This document shows, piece after piece, positions 51,064 to 59,402 of a stretch of 64,000 nt of DNA. Each line of letters begins with the position of its first letter. Within the stretch, counting starts at the first letter, position 1. Source of the DNA: Scytonema hofmannii PCC 7110 (GTDB lineage: Bacteria > Cyanobacteriota > Cyanobacteriia > Cyanobacteriales > Nostocaceae); assembly GCF_000346485.2 (NCBI RefSeq), contig NZ_KQ976354.1:8102221-8166220 (forward strand). The letters are read 5' to 3'. The translations under genes and the position numbers were made by a program. The notes beneath the pieces were generated by a model. That model did no database searches. It saw only the letters and a list, made by a program, of their open reading frames with translations, and was not told where the DNA came from.

Positions 51064-51648
51064 ATGACCGCAGCAACTAAGAAACTGACTTTTAAAGAGT
51101 ACCTCAAGTATAACGATGGCACCGATACCCAATACGAATTGGTTGATGGAGAATTAATTCCTATGAGTCTTGGCACTGGCAAGCACGGTGGAATTTCTAA
51201 GTTTTTAGAACGAAAGTTCGATGCCGAAAGTGCCAAAATAGGAAGGAATTGGACTGCACAAAAGTTTTCCGTCGGAATTCGCTCCCCACGCGGGGGACGG
51301 TGGGACACTTCACGGGTTCCAGACGTGGTAGTGTTACCAGTAGAGCAGTGGGAAGCACTCTTCCACCGAGAAGCAATTATCGAACTTAACGAGCCTCCAC
51401 CCATACTTGTAGTAGAAGTTGTCAGTGAATCTACTCAAACTACAGATTACCGGAGCAAGCGTTCCGAATATGCTGTCCTTGGAATTCCTGAATACTGGAT
51501 TGTCGATCCCATTCAAGAGGTGATAACCGTATGCACTCTGGTAGAAGGGTTCTATGATGCGGTTGCATACCGAGGAGAAGAACGCATCATTTCTCCCACG
51601 TTCCCAGAGTTGGATTTAAGCGCCAAACAAGTGCTAATTGGTAAATGA
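51064..51648 (+). CDS. Uma2-family (DUF820) protein, third copy, 194 aa
   Basis: Canonical and compact Uma2: LTFKEYLKYNDGTDTQYELVDG at the N-terminus, RVPDVVVLPVEQW with Asp, PPILVVEVVSESTQTTDYRSK with the Glu and Lys, then YAVLGIPEYWIVDP. All PD-(D/E)XK positions are present. The nearer ATG at 51064 follows a GCGATCGCC site; the in-frame ATG at 51046 is possible. It begins 46 bases after the IS end. The function of the family is unproved; it may be a nuclease tied to mobile elements. Confidence 0.85.
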   Translation: MTAATKKLTFKEYLKYNDGTDTQYELVDGELIPMSLGTGKHGGISKFLERKFDAESAKIGRNWTAQKFSVGIRSPRGGRWDTSRVPDVVVLPVEQWEALFHREAIIELNEPPPILVVEVVSESTQTTDYRSKRSEYAVLGIPEYWIVDPIQEVITVCTLVEGFYDAVAYRGEERIISPTFPELDLSAKQVLIGK

Positions 51649-51660
51649 TTTAAAACTCGA

Positions 51661-51885
51661 TTATTCCTCTAAAGTTCTTAGGTGTTCTTGTATTAATTCT
51701 TCTACCTGTGCCACTTCTGCCAAGGATTGTGGAAATGGATGCCGTGGCTGGTTTTTTGAATCAGCTTTAAAACGATCAACTAACTTGTAAAAAGCTTCTC
51801 GATCATTTCTATGAGCTAGAACATAAGCTCGTAACTCAGTTTTAGTCATGGTGTCAAAATTTTGTTTTATATCAAGAAGATCCAT
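51661..51885 (-). CDS. DUF6887-type small protein, second copy, 74 aa
   Basis: Contains MTKTELRAYVLAHRNDREAF at residues 13-32, closely matching residues 8-27 of the protein at 15173. The tail is acidic with EELIQEHLRTLEE. Start at 51885 gives a 19-base overlap with the upstream DUF6888 gene; an internal ATG at 51849 starts exactly at the conserved core and is an alternative. Convergent with the Uma2 gene. Function unknown. Confidence 0.7.
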   Translation of the reverse strand: MDLLDIKQNFDTMTKTELRAYVLAHRNDREAFYKLVDRFKADSKNQPRHPFPQSLAEVAQVEELIQEHLRTLEE

Positions 51886-52046
51886 GTACCATCACGATAA
51901 ACTTCGATTTGGAGTTCTTCTCCAGCAAAAATATATATGTTGCCAGTCCGTTCATCCAAACGTAATATCTCAACTAGATGGTAAAACTTTGTTAAAGATT
52001 GGCAGAGGATGATACAGATTAGCCGTTGTTGATTTGTTGGAAGAAT
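51867..52046 (-). CDS. DUF6888-type small protein with apparent AUU start, second copy, 59 aa
   Basis: The minus strand from ATT at 52046 codes ILPTNQQRLICIILCQS, HLVEILRLDERTGNI and GEELQIEVYRDGTWIF, parallel in every position to the protein at 14997-15176, with the same length (60 codons including stop). In-frame TAA lies two codons upstream of the ATT, and no ATG/GTG/TTG exists before the RLDER region. An AGG sequence is six bases before the ATT. Either AUU is used as the start, or both copies lost their ATG in the same place. Not found by ordinary ORF calling. Confidence 0.6.
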   Translation of the reverse strand: MLPTNQQRLICIILCQSLTKFYHLVEILRLDERTGNIYIFAGEELQIEVYRDGTWIFLI

Positions 52047-52176
52047 AAATTACCTACAAAATAGAATAAATTATTCTAACACAACTTATTAATAGTATAA
52101 AAATTGACAACCTTTGCTTGTTGTGTCAACAGTAATTACAACCTCCCTGCTAACAAAGAGATAAGAGTCGAGCCAA

Positions 52177-52881
52177 TTAACTAGCTGAGTTTACAGTTGG
52201 TTCCGATATTGGTTCCGCCTCCACCTGTACCTTCTGCCCAATTTTTGGTTCAGTCCCAGCTAGCAAACGTTGAATATTGCTGCTGTGGCGCAAAATAACA
52301 TATAAGCCACCAACAACTCCAAACAGAACGTAAGGTAGTGGTTGATGCAAAAGTACCATCAAAATAGGAACTGCGATCGCACCCACAATAGAGCTTAAAG
52401 AAACAATCCGCGATATTGCCACAACAACACCAAACACACCTGCTGTTGCCAAACCAACCATCCAATTCAGAGAAAGCAAAAGCCCCAAACTGGTAGCCAC
52501 CGATTTCCCACCAGTAAAGCCTAAAAATATAGATTTGCTATGTCCCAATAGAGCAAATAAGCCAGCCAAAGTCACCATCCAAGGTTGCCATAATTGAGGA
52601 TTCACCGTTGAAGGAACAAAGTTTTGACTGGGGGCAAAGTCAAAAAACCAGTAAACTAGGACTATTGCCAAGACTCCCTTCAAACAATCCACCAGTAAAA
52701 CAAAAGCCCCCGGTCCAGTCCCCAATGTTCTCAGTACATTGGTTGCACCAGTTGAGCCAGAACCAACTTCCCGAATATCAATACCCTTAAGAAGCCTAGC
52801 TACTGTATATCCGGTAGGGATCGAACCCAGTAGGTAAGCCAAAACCAAAATCGCCCCACACAAACTTAACCAAATAGTCAT
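52177..52881 (-). CDS. plsY: Glycerol-3-phosphate acyltransferase PlsY, 234 aa
   Basis: Membrane enzyme that acylates glycerol-3-phosphate from acyl phosphate, first step of phospholipid synthesis. Motifs: LLGSIPTGYTVARLL (motif 0/1), REVGSGSTGATNVLRTLG with the substrate-binding Ser/Gly loop, GHSKSIFLGFTGGKSVATSLG, and VGLYVILRHSSNI. About six helices. The last 20 residues are a polar extension. Full length. Upstream heptamer array separates it from the DUF3086 gene. Confidence 0.96.
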   Translation of the reverse strand: MTIWLSLCGAILVLAYLLGSIPTGYTVARLLKGIDIREVGSGSTGATNVLRTLGTGPGAFVLLVDCLKGVLAIVLVYWFFDFAPSQNFVPSTVNPQLWQPWMVTLAGLFALLGHSKSIFLGFTGGKSVATSLGLLLSLNWMVGLATAGVFGVVVAISRIVSLSSIVGAIAVPILMVLLHQPLPYVLFGVVGGLYVILRHSSNIQRLLAGTEPKIGQKVQVEAEPISEPTVNSAS

Positions 52882-52894
52882 AATTTTAAAAAAT

Positions 52895-53008
52895 GTTAGT
52901 TGTTAGTTGTTAGTTGTTAGTTGTTAGTTGTTAGTTGTTAGTTGTTAGTTGTTAGTTGTTATTAGCTACCAACTACTAACCACTAACCACTAACCACTAA
53001 CCACTAAC
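52895..53008. repeat. GTTAGTT / CTAACCA heptamer arrays
   Basis: About twelve TTAGTTG units followed by five ACTAACC units in inverse orientation, one of the longest heptamer arrays in the window. It could form a long hairpin between plsY and the DUF3086 gene. Confidence 0.9.
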
Positions 53009-53010
53009 CA

Positions 53011-54318
53011 TTAAAAATCATCATCATAAGTTTTCATCATTTTAGGGTCAGGAGCAAAAGCTAGCCATAGGGGAAATTGCAGTAATGCTAAACTAATTTG
53101 CTCTTCAGAGTCGTCAATTACAATCAAGGGTAATAAATTGGCTTTTTCCAGTCTGTCTGCTTTTTGTGCTAAGGCTTCGGCTGTTTCAAATAATACTACA
53201 CCTCGATCCGGTCCAAAGTCAGGACGACCTATTCCCAAGCAATCTTGCAAACCACGTCGCCATTCTCCCAGACGCTCTGGTGTATTAGCTAATACTAGAG
53301 TCCTGACGCGATCGCCATAAAGCTTATTTAATATTGAAATAACTGCTGAGGCAATCAAAATATTCTGCAGCCGACTACCCATTGTACGCAAAGCCCCTCG
53401 TCCCCCTTGGTTAAAAAACCAATTGGATACTCGTTCTGCATGCATTGGTTCAAAGGTGCGACGCAGTTGCCAAGCCGGACCGTAGTAATCTGGTTTGGTG
53501 CGGTACTGGTCAATCAAACGGCGAACTTGTTTTATTGTATCCTGAAACTGCTGTTGGGCAAATTGAGGTGTTATGGATTGCGATTCCTTCTGCTTAACTT
53601 CCGATCTAACCTCTCTCACCTCAAGCACTTCTGGTTCTGGTTTTGATTTTGGCACCAGTTGCATCTGTTCTGCTGCGGCTGCCAAGTCCTGTAAACTACC
53701 TGTGAGGTAATCTTTAAAACCTTGTACCCGAATTGCTAAATCTTGGGAAGCACCCGCAAAAGTAGTCCGCATTTCGTTACGAATGCGTTCTTGACGACGT
53801 TCTAATTGTTCTACAGAAATTTGCAGCGCCTGTTTGCGTTGTTCTAACTGAGACAACGCCTCTTGAACCAATTGTGACATCGCCATTTGAGTTTCTCCCA
53901 ATTGCAATTGGAGAGTTTTGTACGATGCTTGTAGATTGGCTATTTCTCTTCTGAGTGCTTGTTCTTGGCGTTGCAGATCTTGGAGTCGTTGGGCGGCTTC
54001 TGCTTCTTCGCGACTCTTGTCTGATTCTGATTTTATGTCTGACTCCAGGGCGGTAATTTCTTGTTCTAACTGCGTCACTACCTCAGTGGTTGACTCTTCT
54101 GTTAACCCAACTGTAACATTGGTTGGTTTTACGTCTGATACAGGCAAAACAGAAGCGGTTCGATCTTGTTTTGTGTCAACTTGGGGATTTTGCGCTGATA
54201 TTTCTACCACCGACTCCACAGATGATTTTTCTGGTTGTTCAGATTTTATTTCTTGCTCTTGGTTTTTCATCAATGGCTCATCAGTTGGTTGTGGTGTTTG
54301 AAATTCCTCTGGGTTCAT
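53011..54318 (-). CDS. DUF3086-family protein with coiled coil, 435 aa
   Basis: Residues 1-95 are acidic and low complexity. Residues about 95-200 are coiled coil (SREEAEAAQRLQDLQRQEQ). The C-terminal region (about 250-420) reads RRLIDQYRTKPDYYGPAWQL, FFNQGGRGALRTMGSRLQNI and LGEWRRGLQDCLGIGRPDFG, which I know as the cyanobacterial DUF3086 domain. No enzyme function known. It follows MlaE and DUF3119 genes on the same strand, a conserved cyanobacterial order, and may serve in envelope lipid transport. Confidence 0.83.
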   Translation of the reverse strand: MNPEEFQTPQPTDEPLMKNQEQEIKSEQPEKSSVESVVEISAQNPQVDTKQDRTASVLPVSDVKPTNVTVGLTEESTTEVVTQLEQEITALESDIKSESDKSREEAEAAQRLQDLQRQEQALRREIANLQASYKTLQLQLGETQMAMSQLVQEALSQLEQRKQALQISVEQLERRQERIRNEMRTTFAGASQDLAIRVQGFKDYLTGSLQDLAAAAEQMQLVPKSKPEPEVLEVREVRSEVKQKESQSITPQFAQQQFQDTIKQVRRLIDQYRTKPDYYGPAWQLRRTFEPMHAERVSNWFFNQGGRGALRTMGSRLQNILIASAVISILNKLYGDRVRTLVLANTPERLGEWRRGLQDCLGIGRPDFGPDRGVVLFETAEALAQKADRLEKANLLPLIVIDDSEEQISLALLQFPLWLAFAPDPKMMKTYDDDF

Positions 54319-54417
54319 AAAATAACAATAGTTTAATTCTTAGTTAATAGACGCGAGTCAATAGCTTTCAGCAATATACAGCCCTGAGTGCTAGGCTTCG
54401 TTAAGAGCAACTTAACA

Positions 54418-54804
54418 CTAATTACGCGGACAGCGTTCTTCTAAACAAGCTTTTAGAGTTTTGGGGTCAAATATAATTGGCAAAAAGTGAATGCTGTTTA
54501 TTTCTTTAAAATAAAACAAGATGGGAACTGGATTCCAGAATATGCGCCAATTCTGCCATTCTCTATAGGGAAAGCAGCGAATTAATGTGTCGCCTCTGTA
54601 AATATCTAAGTTGGTAGCGGTAAACCTCAAACGTATTGTTACCGCCTGAAACATGAGAAACAAGCCAAGCAGTGTCACAAACAAGCCCACCCAAAGCTGC
54701 ACGAAAAGTAGTGGAATTGCAGCAATAACTAATACCACAGGTATATTGTAACTGGGCTTGAGTTCTACGGTTGATACCGAGTTGGAGGTGTATGAAGTCG
54801 CCAT
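54418..54804 (-). CDS. DUF3119-family membrane protein, 128 aa
   Basis: Two adjacent hydrophobic helices (about residues 22-60) followed by a soluble beta-rich tail (TATNLDIYRGDTLIRCFPYREW) and IHFLPIIFDPKTLKACLEERC. Matches the cyanobacterial DUF3119 family from memory. It lies between mlaE (54 bases upstream) and the DUF3086 gene (99 bases downstream), all on one strand. A TTTTGGA heptamer repeat precedes its start. Confidence 0.82.
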   Translation of the reverse strand: MATSYTSNSVSTVELKPSYNIPVVLVIAAIPLLFVQLWVGLFVTLLGLFLMFQAVTIRLRFTATNLDIYRGDTLIRCFPYREWQNWRIFWNPVPILFYFKEINSIHFLPIIFDPKTLKACLEERCPRN

Positions 54805-54858
54805 AAGATTTTGGATTTTAGATTTTGGATTTTAGATTTTGGATGCGTGGATTTTGGT

Positions 54859-55656
54859 CTAAAACCCTTGCATCAATGCACTACCAGAACCTTGGAACAT
54901 TATCCAAGAAAGAAAGAAGTTACTAATAAATATAATCAATAAGGACGTCACAACTGCAGTTGTGGTTGATTGTCCTACTCCTTTTGCTCCTCCTGTTGTC
55001 GTCAATCCCCAATTACATCCTATAACGGCAATGAGAACCCCAAAGCAACACGCTTTCACCATTGCACTCAGAATATCCCAGGTGTTAAGAAAATTCCGGG
55101 CTGAGTCCAGAAAAACGGTATCTGAAAGATTATATACATTTGTTGCAATCAACATTCCCCCAAGCATCCCGGTTACCAAGGATAGAAGTGTTAGAATGGG
55201 CAGCATAATGCAGCAAGCCAGTACGCGAGGGATGACAAGATAATCAATCGGGTCTGTTTTAAGCATCAAAAGAGCATCGATCTGTTCTGTAACTCGCATT
55301 GTTCCAATTTCTGCTGCAAATGCCGAACCAACTCGTCCCGCTATAATGACTGCTGTTAATACAGGTGAGAGTTCTCGTGTTAACGCCACAGATAACACTC
55401 CACCAACAATATTGCCAGCACCAAAGGTAATAAACTCCCGTGCTACCTGGATGGTAAATACTGCACCAACAAACACTGCTGTCAACAAGGCAATAAACAG
55501 CGAATCTGGTCCGACTGCTGCTAGTTGCTCTAAAGTGTTCCGCCAATGGATTTTTCCTCTCAGTAAGTGAATTATGACTTGTCCACTCAAAAAAGTCGCA
55601 GCCAGCAATCGCTGACTCCAGGTTCCGAAACTGGATTTAGATGTGTCATTTGTCAT
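54859..55656 (-). CDS. mlaE: MlaE-family ABC lipid transporter permease, 265 aa
   Basis: Five to six helices with the family stretches FIALLTAVFVGAVFTIQVARE, RELSPVLTAVIIAGRVGSAFAAEIGTMRVTEQIDAL and VLACCIMLPILTLLS. It is the membrane part of Mla/TGD-type phospholipid transport; plant TGD1 is homologous. The substrate-binding MCE protein and ATPase are not in the window. Heads a block with DUF3119 and DUF3086. Confidence 0.93.
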   Translation of the reverse strand: MTNDTSKSSFGTWSQRLLAATFLSGQVIIHLLRGKIHWRNTLEQLAAVGPDSLFIALLTAVFVGAVFTIQVAREFITFGAGNIVGGVLSVALTRELSPVLTAVIIAGRVGSAFAAEIGTMRVTEQIDALLMLKTDPIDYLVIPRVLACCIMLPILTLLSLVTGMLGGMLIATNVYNLSDTVFLDSARNFLNTWDILSAMVKACCFGVLIAVIGCNWGLTTTGGAKGVGQSTTTAVVTSLLIIFISNFFLSWIMFQGSGSALMQGF

Positions 55657-55671
55657 TTGTCATTGGGGAAT

Positions 55672-55762
55672 GGGGAAGGTGGGGCCCCCTCTGGGGATAA
55701 GGGGGAATGGGGAATGGGGAATAGGGAATGGGGAAGGTGGGGCCCCCTCTGGGGATAAGGGG
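55672..55762. repeat. Duplicated GGGGAAGGTGGGGCC unit among GGGAAT heptamers
   Basis: Two copies (about 55672-55704 and 55730-55762) of a 32-base unit containing GTGGGGCCCCCTCTGGGGATAAGGGG separated by GGGGAATG words. Upstream of mlaE. Confidence 0.8.
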
Positions 55763-56163
55763 CAATGGGGAATGGGAAATGAGTATTATTTATCACATCT
55801 AGTCTCCTCACTCCCTCAATCCCTCACTCCCTCAAGCCCTCATTCCCCCTTGTCCCTTTAACCTCTATACTGCTCTTGGTTTACATTAACTAAGTTTAAA
55901 GCTCTTTTCAGAAATTCAAGCGTTACTCATATTTGCTCTCACTCAAACTCAAGCCCCAGTTTCCCGTAAAATGCCACCTGTACTTGGATTGCAGCAGATT
56001 TTATTCTTGGGGATCGCAAAACCTATCTTGGAAAGATTGTGTATGTATTTTAATCTAAACTTAAGATTTTTGAACTCTCTACTGAAACAGGGCGATCGCG
56101 CTTATTGTAGAAAGTAACAATGGGATTGCTCTGTTAACCCCTCATTCACCTAATTCTTACCCA

Positions 56164-56451
56164 ATGATCGTTATTACGAACTTTCTCCGATCGCTCTTTC
56201 TCTCAATTATTTTCAGCTTTGTTGCCCCCATGCTTCTCATTGGTGGCTTTTTGCTGACTGTCTCTCTCCTGGCTTATATTCCCGGCTTACAAGCAATAAC
56301 TGATGCGATCGCCACTCCTATCTTGGAGTTTCTTTCTATCTTTGGCAGTGGTACTCCTCTTGGAGGTCTATTTGTTATCTGTTCCACCTTTAGCGTTGCC
56401 GGAGCGCTATTTGAGGTCTACGCCTACTACAGATGTCAAATTTTACGTTAA
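56164..56451 (+). CDS. Small membrane protein of unknown function, 95 aa
   Basis: Three hydrophobic segments (about residues 9-40, 50-62 and 68-88). Begins MIVITNFLRSLFLSIIFSF and contains a glycine-proline-rich turn SIFGSGTPLGG. A HIP1-type site lies in the gene. I do not recognise the family. It has a Cys-containing short basic C-terminus. Monocistronic; the next gene sppA starts 395 bases later. Confidence 0.6.
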   Translation: MIVITNFLRSLFLSIIFSFVAPMLLIGGFLLTVSLLAYIPGLQAITDAIATPILEFLSIFGSGTPLGGLFVICSTFSVAGALFEVYAYYRCQILR

Positions 56452-56846
56452 CTGTACCGAACTCTCTATTTAAAGACATCAATAACTTTTCTAAAGTTTT
56501 ATCTCTTTAAGTTTTCACTATCCTAGCTTTTACAGTAGGTATAACTTACTATTTCTATAGAAACAATAGCTTGTTAGTTCCTTTTTACTGCGGCTTCTTT
56601 AGATTTGGAGCCGAACAACTTTGTTTGCTTATTTTCAAGTTAAGCTTTTAAGAAGTTGTATAGCGTTTTATTACTTTACTGGTTAAATATTAACAAACAA
56701 AGTTACAAATAAATCTAAAGAAAATATAAAATTTTTACAAAAGCGTTGAGATTCGCAACACCTGCTCGTTTTTCTTAACATAGAAAAGCAAGCATTATGC
56801 GTTTTGCATCTTGTGTCTAAGTCTGTTAGGAGTTTTTTAACTGCTC
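56452..56846. other. Intergenic region before sppA
   Basis: 395 AT-rich bases. A TAAACAAAC/GTTTG-type AT-rich region and a CTCGTTTTTCTTAACA stretch may contain the sppA promoter. No gene or strong hairpin seen. Confidence 0.4.
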
Positions 56847-57668
56847 ATGGTGTGGCCTTTTAAACCTAGATTCCAGAAACAAATTGCTCGGATTGAAATT
56901 ACTGGTGCAATTGCCAGTGCTACTCGCAAGCGGGTATTGGAAGCGCTGAAAACAATAGAAGAAAGAAAATTTCCAGCGCTACTGCTAAGGATTGACAGTC
57001 CTGGTGGTACAGTAGGAGATTCTCAAGAAATCTACAGTGCATTGAAACGATTGCGCTCAAAAGTGAAAATAGTTGCTAGTTTTGGCAACATTTCTGCTTC
57101 GGGTGGGGTTTACATCGGTATGGGAGCAGAGCACATCATGGCAAATCCTGGTACGATTACGGGTAGCATTGGTGTGATATTGCGCGGTAACAACTTGGAA
57201 CGCTTGTTGCAAAAAATTGGTGTCTCCTTTAAGGTAATCAAGTCAGGTCCTTACAAAGATATTCTGGCTTTTGACCGAGAATTGACAGAACCAGAACAAA
57301 ACATTTTGCAAGAATTGATTGATACGAGTTACCAGCAGTTTGTACAAACGGTGGCTGATGCACGTTCCCTTGGTGTAGAAACAGTGAGAAGTTTTGCAGA
57401 TGGTCGAATTTTTACCGGACAGCAAGCATTAGCGTTAGGTGTCATAGACCGATTGGGAACAGAAGAAGATGCTCGCCGTTGGGCTTGCGAACTTGTTAGT
57501 CTCGATCCTGAAAAAACTCCTGTTTATACCTTAGAAGAACGCAAGCCTTTGTTAAATCGTCTTGTACAAGGAAGTATCCAAGCTTCACCAGGGTTAAGTG
57601 CTGGAATTGATTGGGTTGAATTTGAAATGTCTACAAGTGGATTGCCTTTATGGTTATATAGACCATAA
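56847..57668 (+). CDS. sppA: Signal peptide peptidase SppA, short type, 273 aa
   Basis: Membrane-associated serine protease of the 36-kDa SppA kind that clears cleaved signal peptides. Catalytic Ser lies in FGNISASGGVYIGMGAEHI (about residue 92), the general-base Lys in FKVIKSGPYKDIL (about residue 135), and the S49 motif GTITGSIGVILRG is present. No N-terminal transmembrane helix, so it is soluble or peripheral, as in several cyanobacteria. Full length. Its stop is followed by the TGACCAG array and then aroH. Confidence 0.93.
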   Translation: MVWPFKPRFQKQIARIEITGAIASATRKRVLEALKTIEERKFPALLLRIDSPGGTVGDSQEIYSALKRLRSKVKIVASFGNISASGGVYIGMGAEHIMANPGTITGSIGVILRGNNLERLLQKIGVSFKVIKSGPYKDILAFDRELTEPEQNILQELIDTSYQQFVQTVADARSLGVETVRSFADGRIFTGQQALALGVIDRLGTEEDARRWACELVSLDPEKTPVYTLEERKPLLNRLVQGSIQASPGLSAGIDWVEFEMSTSGLPLWLYRP

Positions 57669-57718
57669 AGAAAAAATAGTCATTTGTCGTTTGTCATTTG
57701 TCTGAGACAATAAACTAA

Positions 57719-57786
57719 CAGTGACCAGTGACCAGTGACCAGTGACCAGTGACCAGTGACCAGTGACCAGTGACCAGTAACCAGTT
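57719..57786. repeat. Heptameric tandem repeat (AGTGACC)n
   Basis: About nine copies of the 7-base unit, ending in GTAACCAGTTA next to the aroH ribosome-binding site (AAGGAGG at 57787-57793). Confidence 0.92.
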
Positions 57787-57801
57787 AAGGAGGAAAACTA
57801 A

Positions 57802-58200
57802 GTGGAGTGGCGAATGCGGGCGATTCGCGGAGCAACAACCGTTGCAGAAAATACGGTTGAAGCAATGCAAGAAGCGGTAACGGAAATACTTGATGAACTT
57901 GAAAAACGGAATCAATTGCATCCAACGGATATTATTAGCGTGACATTTACTGTCACAAACGATTTAAATGCGACTTTTCCGGCGGCGATCGCACGAAAGC
58001 GTCCGTATTGGGACGTTGTACCGATGTTGGATGTACAGCAAATGCAAGTTGATGGTAGTTTGGAGCAATGCATACGTTTTTTAGTTCACGTCCATCTTCC
58101 TGCTTCTGCCCCAATTCATCATATTTATTTGCGTCACGCCGCCAGTTTGCGCCCTGATTGGTCTCTACCTATTTTGGAGGGAGTGGGGAGTAGGGAGTGA
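57802..58200 (+). CDS. aroH: Chorismate mutase, AroH class, 132 aa
   Basis: Trimeric chorismate mutase that makes prephenate for Phe/Tyr synthesis. Starts VEWRMRAIRGATTVAENT with the conserved RGATT motif and active-site Arg, and later RKRPYWDVVPMLDVQQMQVDGSLEQCIRF containing Glu and Arg of the active site. The GTG start has AAGGAGG nine bases upstream. The C-terminal residues GVGSRE and the stop are encoded by the GGGAGT heptamer repeat that follows, so the native tail may have been altered. Confidence 0.95.
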   Translation: MEWRMRAIRGATTVAENTVEAMQEAVTEILDELEKRNQLHPTDIISVTFTVTNDLNATFPAAIARKRPYWDVVPMLDVQQMQVDGSLEQCIRFLVHVHLPASAPIHHIYLRHAASLRPDWSLPILEGVGSRE

Positions 58201-58262
58201 GGGAGTGAGGGAGCAGAGGTAATAACTAATACTCAATGCCCAATGCCCAATGCCCAATGCCC
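58190..58262. repeat. GGGAGTG and CAATGCC heptamers between aroH and crtR
   Basis: Tandem GGGAGTG words begin inside the end of aroH, followed by CAATGCC/CCAATGC words running to the crtR stop. Confidence 0.8.
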
Positions 58263-58264
58263 AA

Positions 58265-59152
58265 CTACTTATTATGATGAAACCGAATTCCTAAAAAAAT
58301 GTCATAAACAAATCCGAAAAAGTCTTTTTTTTGCAACAACCCAGTTGATTGATAGCAGCCTTTTTCATCCAAGAGAGGTTTCATCAGATAATAAGTAGGC
58401 TGGTAATTATACCAGGGAATAGAGGGCCACAAATGATGGATTAAATGATAGTTTTGCCCGCCGATCAGAATGTTGAGAATGGGATTGGGGTAAACGCGAG
58501 CGTTTTTCCAGCGACCGCGTTCTATAAAAGGACGATGAGGTAAGTAATCAAAAAACAGTCCCAGTGCTATGCCCACAACAAAAGCAGGAATAAACCAGAA
58601 ATTGAGAAGGTAACCTAAAAAGTGGTACTGAATTGAGATATAAACGATTGAAACGACAATCAACCTGCTGATAAACCATTCGAGTAGTTCGTATTTGCGC
58701 CACAATTGCCGCTTAAAGAAAAACACTTCGTGGTATAAAAATCGCACTGCAATCAACCACAAAGGACCGCCTGTAGAGACGTAGTGATCGGGATCGTCAT
58801 CTGGATCGTTAACATGGGCATGATGCTGCAAATGGACTCTTGTAAAAACAGGGAAAGCAAAAGCCAGCATTAGAGCACTACCATGCCCCAACATAGCATT
58901 AATAACTCGGTTGCGATGAGCAGATTGGTGACAAGCATCGTGAATCACCGTACCCGCCATATGTAAAGCAAGAGTATTAGCAGTAAAGCACACCCAGTGT
59001 TGCCATTCCCAAACCCAGTAGCCAAAGTTAGATAACACTAGTATTGCCACCGCTACCAAAAACATGAGCAGCGTCGGGTTGAAATCACCCGGAGGCGCTA
59101 GAAAATCCTTTGGTGGGACTGTCAGTGGCTTTGATGCCTCCGACGTCAGCAT
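58265..59152 (-). CDS. crtR: Beta-carotene hydroxylase (CrtR), 295 aa
   Basis: Di-iron membrane hydroxylase of the fatty-acid-desaturase superfamily that makes zeaxanthin and hydroxylated carotenoids. His clusters: HDACHQSAH (about residues 71-79), HLQHHAHVNDPDDDPDHY (about 110-127) and NYHLIHHLWPSIPW (about 237-250). Four to six helices. These motif spacings fit CrtR better than acyl-lipid desaturases (DesA/B/C). Convergent with aroH and divergent from pyk. Confidence 0.9.
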   Translation of the reverse strand: MLTSEASKPLTVPPKDFLAPPGDFNPTLLMFLVAVAILVLSNFGYWVWEWQHWVCFTANTLALHMAGTVIHDACHQSAHRNRVINAMLGHGSALMLAFAFPVFTRVHLQHHAHVNDPDDDPDHYVSTGGPLWLIAVRFLYHEVFFFKRQLWRKYELLEWFISRLIVVSIVYISIQYHFLGYLLNFWFIPAFVVGIALGLFFDYLPHRPFIERGRWKNARVYPNPILNILIGGQNYHLIHHLWPSIPWYNYQPTYYLMKPLLDEKGCYQSTGLLQKKDFFGFVYDIFLGIRFHHNK

Positions 59153-59402
59153 TATAAACTCCTTTTTCGTCGATTGGTTATCTAGATAATGCCACTTTTC
59201 TGTGAATGAAAGTTAAGTTTTGACAGACAAAATTGCAGAAAGTGAATTTTCTCTAAAAAATTTATCATCGTTTCCATATATAAGCAGCAGAATAAAGGTA
59301 TGATTTCAAGCGAGTCGTTCACGATTGGTTCTGTAGCGACAGACAAGAGATGCATCCTCACTTTAGGATGATTCCCAGAGTAGCTCCCTAAGTTCAGCTC
59401 CT
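59153..59402. promoter_or_regulatory. Divergent promoter region crtR / pyk
   Basis: 250 bases between two divergent starts, AT-rich (TTATCATCGTTTCCATATATAAG near 59263). Contains a GAGATGCATCCTC/GAGGATGATTC imperfect inverted word at 59345-59375. Specific factor sites were not identified. Confidence 0.4.
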
